A stretch of 64,000 nucleotides of DNA from Closterium sp. Naga37s-1. Taxonomy: Eukaryota > Streptophyta > Zygnematophyceae > Desmidiales > Closteriaceae. The notes under the pieces were generated by a model that ran no database searches, was not told the DNA's origin, and saw only the letters and a program-made list of their open reading frames with translations. Where the stretch lies: the NCBI GenBank assembly GCA_947471745.1, contig CANJKZ010000423.1:124001-188000 (forward strand), given 5' to 3'. Numbering within the stretch: position 1 is the stretch's first letter; each line of letters begins with the position of its first letter. The position numbers and the translations under genes are program-made. This document shows, in pieces, positions 55,222 through 64,000 of this stretch.

Positions 55222-56400
55222 CCTTGGGCTATTGAATGCGTTCCGTTGGAGGAGGAAGCCGAATTTGAGATTCGCAGCTCTGTTAAGCGATCTCGAGGGA
55301 GAGGGAATAAAGCGCGGTCTGACAAGAAGACCTCCGGGCTGCTTCAGACCAGCAGCAAAATTCCGCCACTGGCGTTAACCCTCGAGCCTGCGCTACGAAG
55401 CAAGCAATCTGAACCACCTCCCGCTGGACCTTCTGGAAGCCGTCCTTGCGACATGGCGGAACCTGCTGATGATTCACCAATCCCTGATCCGTTCAGAGGA
55501 TGGGTTTCTGAGACGGTGAAGAAATTCCGCGACGGTTTCAAGAATTTGCTTAAGGCGAAGAGCAAGCTGAAGAAGATGAAGGAGCTCGACGGCCAAGGCA
55601 CGATTCTGCACAGCCTCTGTACTAAGGCAGTCGAATTCCAGACCAAGTTCTACTCTGTCAAAGAGAAATCTACAGCGGCCGTGGCTGAAGTACATTTGAC
55701 GAATCAGAAACGGTTGCAGACGGAGTTCATCGCCTCCAAAGCACTAGAGGTTGAGGAGATTCAGCGTTCAGTCACTGCACTTGTCCCGACTATGGCGACA
55801 CGAATGGAAGACTACATCAAACGCCTAAGCTCAGATCCCGACTTGGTGGTTTCAGATGCCGCCAAGGAGAAGTTTCGACTGCTCAAGGGACGCTGTATTG
55901 TTTTGTCGCAGTCTGAAATCGCTACCGCCAAGGACGACATCACGATCCGGGAGTTGGAGCGACAGAGCAAACAGGCTGATGAGGATTTGAAGAAGGCTGC
56001 AGCATCGGAGGAGGTGCAGGAGATGGAACTCGAACCTGCGTTGGAGGAGATCCTAAACAAGCGGATTAAGAAGGTTGAGGACAAGTTACGCAAGGAAATT
56101 TCGGCGAAGCTTGAAGCCAGCCTATCGAAAAAGCTGCTGAAGGATCTTTCTCTTAAGGTACAGGAACCGACGCGGGCCGCTGCTGCTGATCCGAAGCAGA
56201 AAAATTCTACGGGGAAGCAGGTTACTGCTACTACCGATGGACCGAAGCCGAGGAGGAAGCGCGGTGGTAAAAAGAAGAAGCAGCAGAATTCCGGCACCAA
56301 CACCGACAAGCAGGCGGGAGGCCAAGGCAAGACGGCCGCGACCAAGGGACCAAAAAACGGCAAAGGCGGCCCCGACAAAGGGCCGCGCAAGAAGAACTAA
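55210..56400 (+). CDS. PLE ORF1, basic coiled-coil protein
   Basis: 396 codons from an ATG at the end of the 5' pLTR. It has an acidic N-terminus, then a basic patch (VKRSRGRGNKARSDKK). A charged, helix-prone central part (about residues 95-320) has heptad-like stretches typical of coiled coils. The C-terminus is very Lys/Gly-rich (RRKRGGKKKKQQ) and probably binds nucleic acid. No zinc finger, GIY-YIG or other enzymatic motif was seen. Some PLEs carry a coiled-coil ORF1, so a role as RNA-binding chaperone is plausible but inferred. Its last 15 codons overlap a -1 frameshift cassette leading into the RT. Confidence 0.8.
   Translation: MNLDPWAIECVPLEEEAEFEIRSSVKRSRGRGNKARSDKKTSGLLQTSSKIPPLALTLEPALRSKQSEPPPAGPSGSRPCDMAEPADDSPIPDPFRGWVSETVKKFRDGFKNLLKAKSKLKKMKELDGQGTILHSLCTKAVEFQTKFYSVKEKSTAAVAEVHLTNQKRLQTEFIASKALEVEEIQRSVTALVPTMATRMEDYIKRLSSDPDLVVSDAAKEKFRLLKGRCIVLSQSEIATAKDDITIRELERQSKQADEDLKKAAASEEVQEMELEPALEEILNKRIKKVEDKLRKEISAKLEASLSKKLLKDLSLKVQEPTRAAAADPKQKNSTGKQVTATTDGPKPRRKRGGKKKKQQNSGTNTDKQAGGQGKTAATKGPKNGKGGPDKGPRKKN
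56352..56386 (+). promoter_or_regulatory. Putative -1 ribosomal frameshift site between ORF1 and RT
   Basis: AAAAAAC at 56352-56358 is in the A AAA AAC phase relative to ORF1 codons, a canonical -1 slippery heptamer. A 7-nt spacer (56359-56365) is followed by a perfect 7-bp GC stem, gcggccc (56366-56372) with gggccgc (56380-56386), closing a 7-nt loop. The -1 frame is open from the heptamer through the ORF1 stop to the RT ATG at 56436, giving a fusion of roughly 1013 residues. Confidence 0.68.
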
Positions 56401-56435
56401 CCAGCCATGAGCTGGCTCTCCGTTGGTTCGGGCGC

Positions 56436-58250
56436 ATGACGCTGCGGCAGATTGAGTTACGCGTTCGTAACCGCGGAGTTCACAACCTCAGTGCCAAGAT
56501 CTTGTCCCCGGATGAGAAAATGGCACTGGGGTTGGGTTTGAAGTTCATCCCCACGCCCTCCGTTTCCCTTTCGACTGGAATCGAGCTTGATCAGCTCTTT
56601 CGGCATATCTCGTTACACTTCTTCTTCAAGGATGCAGATGGCTTGACGAGGGATTCGCGCTTTCGAGTTAGGAACCCGAGTTGGCTACCTTATCGCATAG
56701 TTATTCCGGAGCAAGTCTTCACAGACTCGTCCTCGGACATGTCTTTCCTGTTGAAGGCATCCAGGCTGGATCGTCACCGAAACATCTCGTTAGGTGTGCG
56801 TACGGCTTTGCGCGCCATCGCTACAGATCGAGAAGTAGTCATCAAACCCGCTGACAAGAACGTGGGGATTACCGTCTTAGACAGGGATCATTACGTACGG
56901 TTGTGCATGAAAAATCTCGGTGACAGCGCCACCTACTCTCCTGTTCTGCATAATCCCACTGTCGAAGTCGTGCGTAAACTGCGTGATCTGAAAAGCGTTT
57001 GGGGCCCTGCTTTTCCCGAGACACTCTGGAAGTATTTCTTTGACGAACCGCCTGGGGGTTGGAAGCTTGCGGCATTCTACATCTTACCGAAGCTGCATAA
57101 AAAGGAGCTCGTGGGGCGACCGATCGCTGCCTCACATTCTTGGGTTACCTCTAATGTTAGCCGCTGGTTGGACGCAGAATTACGGCCGTGGGTGCTGCGG
57201 CAGCAGACTTACCTCCGCGACTCACTCTCGCTGCTTTTGAAGCTGGAAGAAACCGCCTTCCCGAAAGAGATCTTCCTGGCCACCTACGACGTTACTTCGC
57301 TTTACCCCAGCATTCCTTTAAGGCGAGGCATCGACGCAGTCAGCAGCATGTTACAGAGTGGGAGACACCCGAGCTACCTCCCGATTGTCGCCCTGCTGGA
57401 GTGGGTGATGATGAATTCCTATGTGGAGTTCGACGACCAACTTTTTCTTCAACGGCAAGGTACGGCTATGGGAACTCCTGCAGCTGTTTGTTTTGCCGTG
57501 CTTTTCATGAGTCGTCTGGATGAGGTGCTGAGGAGGAGATGGACTGGGACGGAACCACTGTGCCACGTTAAATACATTGACGATGGCTTGATCGTATGGC
57601 CTGGATCTCGGGATGAGCTGGAGGCTTACTTGAATATGTTCAACCAGCTCGACCCCAACATCAAACTGACGTGGCATGTCTCAGACTCATCGGCTGACTT
57701 TCTTGACATGGTCATCTTCAAGGGACCAAGGTTTGCCGAGAAGGGTATCTTGGATCTGAGGGTGTTTCAGAAACCTATGAATCGATACCTTTATCTCCCC
57801 TTTTCTTCTTTCCACCCGCGACACTGCCAGATAGGCTACATCAAGGCAGAACTGAAGCGGTACCTTCTCCGCTCAACATCTGCTCAGTATTTTCTCGCCT
57901 CTAAGCACGCGTTTTTCCAACGGCTTAGAAGTCGCGGCTATCCTGGAGATTTCCTTATGCCCATCTTCCGTTCTGTTTTCTTTCGACACCGACGCCTCAT
58001 TTTGGAGGAAACCGCTGCACGCCAAGCACTCAAACTTCTCTCTCCCCCCACCCGCGGCCCCCTGGTCTTGAAGACCCTGTTCACCCCGTTGACAGCTCGT
58101 CTCAGGCTGGGGGTCCTTTTGAGGCGCCTCAAAAGTCGTCTCAGCTCACGAGGATTTTATGTGGAGAGAATTATAACTGCTTGGAAGTGTTCACCTAACC
58201 TGCAAAGGTTACTGGTGCGTGCGCGGTTACCGAACCGATCAAGTCGTTGA
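56436..58250 (+). CDS. PLE reverse transcriptase (ORF2)
   Basis: 604 codons from the ATG at 56436, 35 bp after ORF1 and in the -1 frame relative to it; the same frame is also open upstream of the ATG. Conserved PLE blocks: KPADKNVGITVLDRDHY near 140, KLHKKELVGRPI near 220, motif A YDVTSLYPSIP near 285, GTAMGTPAAV near 346, and motif C KYIDDGLIVW near 378 with the catalytic Asp pair. DFLDMVIFK follows, then a thumb region including FSSFHPRHCQIGYIKAEL. The C-terminus ends NLQRLLVRARLP, the block that in endonuclease-bearing PLEs precedes the GIY-YIG domain; here a stop follows within six residues. The last ~45 codons lie in the 3' pLTR. The protein should reverse-transcribe its template; no catalytic residue appears lost. 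Confidence 0.9.
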   Translation: MTLRQIELRVRNRGVHNLSAKILSPDEKMALGLGLKFIPTPSVSLSTGIELDQLFRHISLHFFFKDADGLTRDSRFRVRNPSWLPYRIVIPEQVFTDSSSDMSFLLKASRLDRHRNISLGVRTALRAIATDREVVIKPADKNVGITVLDRDHYVRLCMKNLGDSATYSPVLHNPTVEVVRKLRDLKSVWGPAFPETLWKYFFDEPPGGWKLAAFYILPKLHKKELVGRPIAASHSWVTSNVSRWLDAELRPWVLRQQTYLRDSLSLLLKLEETAFPKEIFLATYDVTSLYPSIPLRRGIDAVSSMLQSGRHPSYLPIVALLEWVMMNSYVEFDDQLFLQRQGTAMGTPAAVCFAVLFMSRLDEVLRRRWTGTEPLCHVKYIDDGLIVWPGSRDELEAYLNMFNQLDPNIKLTWHVSDSSADFLDMVIFKGPRFAEKGILDLRVFQKPMNRYLYLPFSSFHPRHCQIGYIKAELKRYLLRSTSAQYFLASKHAFFQRLRSRGYPGDFLMPIFRSVFFRHRRLILEETAARQALKLLSPPTRGPLVLKTLFTPLTARLRLGVLLRRLKSRLSSRGFYVERIITAWKCSPNLQRLLVRARLPNRSSR

Positions 58251-58610
58251 AGACACTTCGCGAAGGCTGACAAAGCACATTGGGTTTACCCCCCTTGCTT
58301 AGTTGGCGATTGCTTTTGATTTGTAATCTGGGTAGTTGGTGTACAATAAGCTGATCTCGAGGGCAGTAGCAGGTACTTAGCTAGCTTCTGTCCGAGGCTT
58401 CTCTTTCTTGTGAACCTGGAAAGCAGCACTGACAAAGGCTTGACGGGGTTCTGTCCCGTTTGGCCGAAACTAGTTTGCGATTAAGGGTTTTTCGAGGTTT
58501 GGAGGCTTTGAGATTTTCTTTTCATTTCTAGGAACAAGTATCACAAGTCTTGATCCTTTTGCTAAGCGTTTTCTCATTTTTTCGCTGCTACTCTCACTAT
58601 GAATCTTGAT
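58116..58610 (+). repeat. 3' pLTR of the PLE
   Basis: 495 bp, overlapping the RT C-terminus on its left and ending in an ATG copy (58599-58610) that leads nowhere. The hammerhead core in this copy reads CTGACAA (58429-58435), so it has lost the invariant box. Confidence 0.9.
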
Positions 58611-58658
58611 CACCACTCAGCAGGAGCTCATTACTAAATGTGTGAGCGGAGGCGACAA
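58611..58658. repeat. Right copy of the 48-bp PLE flank duplication
   Basis: 48 bp, two mismatches to 54650-54697. Confidence 0.85.
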
Positions 58659-58940
58659 TAGTGGACAAAGGCTGTATTGTAACTCAAGTTACTTAAATGT
58701 TTAGGGTTTACATAAATGTTCTCCACACTTACCACTGTTGCAAAAGAAAATACCATTACGAATACCCACACATGATCACTGCTATCACTATTGAATATAT
58801 AGAACCTCAAACTGATTAGGGTATTTCGTAAATAAATTGCTACGCAATGTTATGATACGGCAAGGGCCCACATCACACTATCCTAAATCTAACTAACTTG
58901 TCTGCTTGTTTGCTTCATGCCTGACGAGCTGCACCACGGA
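58659..58940. other. AT-rich spacer between the PLE and the satellite
   Basis: No gene seen. It contains one telobox-like TTTAGGGTTTA (58700-58710), not an array. Confidence 0.55.
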
Positions 58941-58944
58941 AGAG

Positions 58945-61900
58945 AGAACAGGGAGGGAATAGAGAGCAGGGAGGGAATAGAGAGCAGGGAGGGAAGAGAG
59001 AGCAGTGCAGAAAGAGAGAGCAGGGAGGGAGGAGAGAGCAGGGAGGGAAGAGAGAGCAGGGAGGGAAGAGAGAGCAGGGAGGGAAGAGAGAGCAGGGAGG
59101 GAAGAGAGAGCAGGGAGTGAAGAGAGAGCAGGGAGGGAAGAGAGCAGGGAGGGAAGAGAGAGCAGGGAGGGAAGAGAGAGCAGGGAGGGAAGAGAGAGGA
59201 GGGAGGGAAGTGAGAGCAGGGAGGGAAGATTGAGCAGGGAGGGAAGAGAGAGCAGGGAGGGAAGAGAGAGCAGGGAGGGAAGAGAGAGCAGGGAGGGAAG
59301 AGAGAGCAGGGAGGGAAGAGAGAGCAGGGAGGGAAGAGAGAGCAGGGAGGGAAGAGAGAGCAGGGAGGGAAGAGAGAGCAGGGAGGGAAGAGAGAGCAGG
59401 GAGGGAAGATTGAGCAGGGAGGGAAGAGAGAGCAGGGAGGGAAGAGAGAGCAGGGAGGGAAGAGAGAGCAGGGAGGGAAGAGAGAGCAGGGAGGGAAGAG
59501 AGAGAGCAGGGAGGGAAGAGAGAGCAGGGAGGGAAGAGAGAGCAGGGAGGGAAGAGAGAGCAGGGAGGGAAGAGAGAGGAGGGAGGGAAGAGAGAGCAGG
59601 GAGGGAAGATTGAGCAGGGAGGGAAGAGAGAGCAGGGAGGGAAGAGAGAGCAGGGAGGGAAGAGAGAGCAGGGAGGGAAGAGAGAGCAGGGAGGGAAGAG
59701 AGAGCAGGGAGGGAAGAGAGAGCAGGGAGGGAAGAGAGAGCAGGGAGGGAAGAGAGAGGAGGGAGGGAAGAGAGAGCAGGGAGGGAAGATTGAGCAGGGA
59801 GGGAAGAGAGAGCAGGGAGGGAAGAGAGAGCAGGGAGGGAAGAGAGAGCAGGGAGGGAAGAGAGAGCAGGGAGGGAAGAGAGAGCAGGGAGGGAAGAGAG
59901 AGCAGGGAGGGAAGAGAGAGCAGGGAGGGAAGAGAGAGCAGGGAGGGAAGAGAGAGAGCAGGGAGGGAAGAGAGAGCAGGGAGGGAAGAGAGAGCAGGGA
60001 GGGAAGAGAGAGCAGGGAGGGAAGATTGATCAGGGAGGGAAGAGAGAGCAGGGAGGGAAGAGAGAGCAGGGAGGGAAGAGAGAGCAGGGAGGGAAGAGAG
60101 AGCAGGGAGGGAAGAGAGAGCAGGGAGGGAAGAGAGAGCAGGGAGGGAAGAGAGAGCAGGGAGGGAGGAGAGAGCAGGGAGGGAAGAGAGAGCAGGGAGG
60201 GAAGAGAGAGCAGGGAGGGAAGAGAGAGCAGGGAGGGAAGAGAGAGCAGGGAGGAAGGAGAGAGCAGGGAGGGAAGAGAGAGTAGGGAGGGAAGAGAGAG
60301 GAGGGAGGGAAGAGAGAGCAGGGAGGGCAGAGAGAGCAGGGAGGGAAGAGAGAGTAGGGAGGGAAGAGATAGTAGGGAGGGAAGAGAGAGCAGGGAGGGA
60401 AGAGAGAGCAGGGATGGAAGAGAGAGCAGGGAGGGAAGAGAGAGCAGGGAGGGAAGAGAGAGCAGGGATGGAAGAGAGAGCAGGGAGGGAAGAGAGAGCA
60501 GGGAGGGAGGAGAGAGCAGGGAGGGAAGAGAGAGTAGGGAGGGAAGAGAGAGCAGGGAGGGAGGAGAGAGCAGGGAGGGAAGAGAGAGCAGGGATGGAAG
60601 AGAGAGCAGGGAGGGAAGAGAGAGCAGGGATGGAAGAGAGAGCAGGGAGGGAAGAGAGAGCAGGGAGGGAGGAGAGAGCAGGGAGGGAAGAGAGAGTAGG
60701 GAGGGAAGAGAGAGCAGGGAGGGAAGAGAGAGCAGGGAGGGAAGAGAGCAGGGAGGGAAGAGAGAGCAGGGAGGGAAGAGAGAGCAGGGAGGGAGGAGAG
60801 AGCAGGGAGGGAAGAGAGAGCAGGGAGGGAAGAGAGAGCAGGGAGGGAAGAGAGAGCAGGGAGGGAAGAGAGAGCAGGGAGGGAAGAGAGTGCAGGGAGG
60901 GAAGAGAGAGGAGGGAGGGAAGAGAGAGCAGGGAGGGAAGAGAGAGCAGGGAGGGAAGAGAGAGTAGGGAGGGAAGAGAGAGCATGGAGGAAGGAGAGAG
61001 CAGGGAGGGAAGAGAGAGTAGGGAGGGAAGAGAGAGGAGGGAGGGAAGAGAGAGCAGGGAGGGCAGAGAGACCAGGGAGGGAAGAGAGAGTATGGAGGGA
61101 AGAGAGAGTAGGGAGGGAAGAGAGAGCAGGGAGGGAAGAGAGAGCAGGGAGGGAAGAGAGAGCAGGGAGGGAAGAGAGAGCAGGGAGGGAAGAGAGTGCA
61201 GGGAGGGAAGAGAGAGGAGGGAGGGAAGAGAGAGCAGGGAGGGAAGAGAGAGCAGGGAGGGAAGAGAGAGTAGGGAGGGAAGAGAGAGCATGGAGGAAGG
61301 AGAGAGCAGGGAGGGAAGAGAGAGCAGGGATGGAAGAGAGAGCAGGGAGGGAAGAGAGAGCAGGGAGGGAAGAGAGAGCAGGGATGGAAGAGAGAGCAGG
61401 GAGGGAAGAGAGAGCAGGGAGGGAGGAGAGAGCAGGGAGGGAAGAGAGAGTAGGGAGGGAAGAGAGAGCAGGGAGGGAGGAGAGAGCAGGGAGGGAAGAG
61501 AGAGCAGGGATGGAAGAGAGAGCAGGGAGGGAAGAGAGAGCAGGGATGGAAGAGAGAGCAGGGAGGGAAGAGAGAGCAGGGAGGGAGGAGAGAGCAGGGA
61601 GGGAAGAGAGAGTAGGGAGGGAAGAGAGATCAGGGAGGGAAGAGAGAGCAGGGAGGGAAGAGAGCAGGGAGGGAAGAGAGAGCAGGGAGGGAAGAGAGAG
61701 CAGGGAGGGAGGAGAGAGCAGGGAGGGAAGAGAGAGCAGGGAGGGAAGAGAGAGCAGGGAGGGAAGAGAGAGCAGGGAGGGAAGAGAGAGCAGGGAGGGA
61801 AGAGAGTGCAGGGAGGGAAGAGAGAGGAGGGAGGGAAGAGAGAGCAGGGAGGGAAGAGAGAGCAGGGAGGGAAGAGAGAGTAGGGAGGGAAGAGAGAGCA

Positions 61901-63972
61901 TGGAGGAAGGAGAGAGCAGGGAGGGAAGAGAGAGTAGGGATGGAAGAGAGAGCAGGGAGGGAAGAGAGAGCAGGGAGGGAAGAGAGAGCAGGGATGGAAG
62001 AGAGAGCAGGGAGGGAAGAGAGAGCAGGGAGGGAGGAGAGAGCAGGGAGGGAAGAGAGAGTAGGGAGGGAAGAGAGAGCAGGGAGGGAGGAGAGAGCAGG
62101 GAGGGAAGAGAGAGCAGGGATGGAAGAGAGAGCAGGGAGGGAAGAGAGAGCAGGGATGGAAGAGAGAGCAGGGAGGGAAGAGAGAGCAGGGAGGGAGGAG
62201 AGAGCAGGGAGGGAAGAGAGAGTAGGGAGGGAAGAGAGAGCAGGGAGGGAAGAGAGAGCAGGGAGGGAAGAGAGCAGGGAGGGAAGAGAGAGCAGGGAGG
62301 GAAGAGAGAGCAGGGAGGGAGGAGAGAGCAGGGAGGGAAGAGAGAGCAGGGAGGGAAGAGAGAGCAGGGAGGGAAGAGAGAGCAGGGAGGGAAGAGAGAG
62401 CAGGGAGGGAAGAGAGTGCAGGGAGGGAAGAGAGAGGAGGGAGGGAAGAGAGAGCAGGGAGGGAAGAGAGAGCAGGGAGGGAAGAGAGAGTAGGGAGGGA
62501 AGAGAGAGCATGGAGGAAGGAGAGAGCAGGGAGGGAAGAGAGAGTAGGGAGGGAAGAGAGAGGAGGGAGGGAAGAGAGAGCAGGGAGGGCAGAGAGACCA
62601 GGGAGGGAAGAGAGAGTATGGAGTGAAGAGAGAGTAGGGAGGGAAGAGAGAGCAGGGAGGGAAGAGAGAGCAGGGAGGGAAGAGACAGCAGGGAGGGAAG
62701 AGAGAGCAGGGAGGGAAGAGAGTGCAGGGAGGGAAGAGAGAGGAGGGAGGGAAGAGAGAGCAGGGAGGGAAGAGAGAGCAGGGAGGGAAGAGAGAGTAGG
62801 GAGGGAAGAGAGAGCATGGAGGAAGGAGAGAGCAGGGAGGGAAGAGAGAGCAGGGATGGAAGAGAGAGCAGGGAGGGAAGAGAGAGCAGGGAGGGAAGAG
62901 AGAGCAGGGATGGAAGAGAGAGCAGGGAGGGAAGAGAGAGCAGGGAGGGAGGAGAGAGCAGGGAGGGAGGAGAGAGTAGGGAGGGAAGAGATAGTAGGGA
63001 GGGAAGAGAGAGTAGGGAGGGAAGAGATAGTAGGGAGGGAAGAGAGAGCAGGGAGGGAAGAGAGAGCAGGGATGGAAGAGAGAGCAGGGAGGGAAGAGAG
63101 AGCAGGGAGGGAGGAGAGAGCAGGGAGGGAAGAGAGAGTAGGGAGGGAAGAGAGAGCAGGGAGGGAAGAGAGAGCAGGGAGGGAAGAGAGAGCAGGGAGG
63201 GAAGAGAGAGCAGGGAGGGAAGAGAGAGCAGGGAGGGAAGAGAGAGCAGGGAGGCAGGAGAGAGCAGGGAGGGAAGAGAGAGCAGGGAGGGAAGAGAGAG
63301 CAGGGAGGGAAGAGAGAGCAGGGAGGGAAGAGAGAGCAGGGAGGGAAGAGAGTGCAGGGAGGGAAGAGAGAGGAGGGAGGGAAGAGAGAGCAGGGAGGGA
63401 AGAGAGAGCAGGGAGGGAAGAGAGAGTAGGGAGGGAAGAGAGAGCATGGAGGAAGGAGAGAGCAGGGAGGGAAGAGAGAGTAGGGAGGGAAGAGAGAGGA
63501 GGGAGGGAAGAGAGAGCAGGGAGGGCAGAGAGACCAGGGAGGGAAGAGAGAGTATGGAGGGGAGAGAGAGCAGGGAGGGAAGAGAGAGGAGGGAGGGAAG
63601 AGAGAGCAGGGAGGGAAGAGAGAGCAGGGAGGGAAGAGAGAGTAGGGAGGGAAGAGAGAGCATGGAGGAAGGAGAGAGCAGGGAGGGAAGAGAGAGTAGG
63701 GAGGGAAGAGAGAGGAGGGAGGGAAGAGAGAGCAGGGAGGGCAGAGAGACCAGGGAGGGAAGAGAGAGTATGGAGGGAAGAGAGAGTAGGGAGGGAAGAG
63801 AGAGCAGGGAGGGAAGAGAGAGCAGGGAGGGAAGAGAGAGGAGGGAGGGAAGAGAGAGCAGGGAGGGAAGAGAGAGCAGGGAGGGAAGAGAGAGGAGGGA
63901 GGGAAGAGAGAGGAGGGAGGGAAGAGAGAGCAGGGAGGGAACAGAGAGGAGGGAGGGAAGAGAGAGCAGGGG
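58945..63972. repeat. 18-bp purine-rich satellite with higher-order structure
   Basis: About 280 copies of gggagggaagagagagca and single-base variants (gta, gga or tgca endings; gggatgg; gggaggag). The + strand is about 94% purine. The period is divisible by three, so open frames of up to 800 codons exist on both strands (Leu-Pro-Ser or Arg-Glu-Gly repeats). These are artefacts of the repeat. Occasional 16- or 20-bp units shift the phase. A variant unit, catggaggaagg, recurs at 60983, 61289, 61899, 62509, 62815, 63445 and 63661 and marks higher-order blocks of 306 and 610 bp. Confidence 0.93.
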
Positions 63973-64000
63973 GGAAACTAGGGGAAAGAAGGGGGGAAAG

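Larger units (their letters stand above)
54698..58610 (+). mobile_element. Penelope-like element with pLTRs, no visible endonuclease
   Basis: A 3.9-kb element with direct repeats at both ends (54722-55221 and 58116-58610), a coiled-coil/basic ORF1 and a PLE-type RT in ORF2. Flanking sequence is duplicated: 54650-54697 and 58611-58658 are 48 bp long with two mismatches. Direct terminal repeats (pLTRs), a hammerhead-like motif inside them and the RT type are the three hallmarks of PLEs. No GIY-YIG endonuclease motif is visible in ORF1, ORF2 or beyond, which places it with endonuclease-deficient PLEs or makes it a truncated copy. Confidence 0.88.

Noticed and set aside
58700..58710. Telomere next to the PLE
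   Set aside because: Only one and a half TTTAGGG units (a telobox) occur; the satellite follows, so there is no chromosome end here.
58889..63663. Open frames of up to 800 codons encoding Leu-Pro-Ser or Arg-Glu-Gly repeats on both strands of the satellite
   Set aside because: The unit is 18 bp, so any frame without a stop in the unit stays open. Both strands and several frames are open alike, with no flanking gene signals.

Overview
The window is almost entirely repetitive eukaryotic DNA: nested LTR retrotransposons, one Penelope-like element (PLE), a decayed DNA transposon and long satellite arrays. No ordinary host gene could be identified. GC-rich Ty1/copia elements primed by initiator tRNA-Met, chromovirus-type Ty3 elements and a GT-AG intron inside a transposase gene point to the green lineage. 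The very GC-rich copia leaders and purine-rich minisatellites would fit a streptophyte alga such as a zygnematophyte, but the species assignment is an inference from general impression only.

Layout. 1-30.3 kb is one nest built on the integrase/chromodomain end of a + strand Ty3 chromovirus (pieces at 3587-3771, 23059-23387 and 29627-29834). Three copia elements are inserted in it: A (1-3586, minus, left end outside the window), B (3772-23058, minus, target duplication cagcc) and E (23388-29626, plus, target duplication atccg). B itself was entered by two younger copia elements of other families, C (6787-13266, target duplication gccga) and D (14443-20915, target duplication gggag), each with long, nearly identical LTRs. 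30.3-34.4 kb holds LTR-like sequence, a second chromovirus tail on the minus strand and a minisatellite. 34.4-36.4 kb carries a decayed pogo/Tigger-type transposase with an intron. 36.6-42.1 kb is copia element F (minus, target duplication accat). 42.1-46.2 kb has a hairpin-rich stretch with a 24-bp repeat, a copia remnant H and a Ty3 protease-RT fragment. 46.2-53.1 kb is copia element G, whose 1841-codon frame is uninterrupted but lacks the Gag capsid region. 53.1-54.6 kb is pyrimidine-rich minisatellite. 54.7-58.6 kb is a structurally complete PLE. 58.9-64 kb is an 18-bp purine-rich satellite with higher-order organisation.

The most interesting unit is the PLE. It has two ORFs, direct terminal repeats (pLTRs), a hammerhead-like core in the 5' pLTR, and a 48-bp duplicated flank. 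No GIY-YIG endonuclease is visible. At the ORF1/RT junction there is a textbook -1 frameshift cassette: an A AAA AAC heptamer in the correct phase, a 7-nt spacer and a 7-bp GC hairpin, with the -1 frame open into the RT. A second theme is a small [14 protein letters not shown] peptide module that recurs in Gag and in the integrase-RT linker of the short-LTR copia family, and at DNA level resembles back-to-back splice signals.
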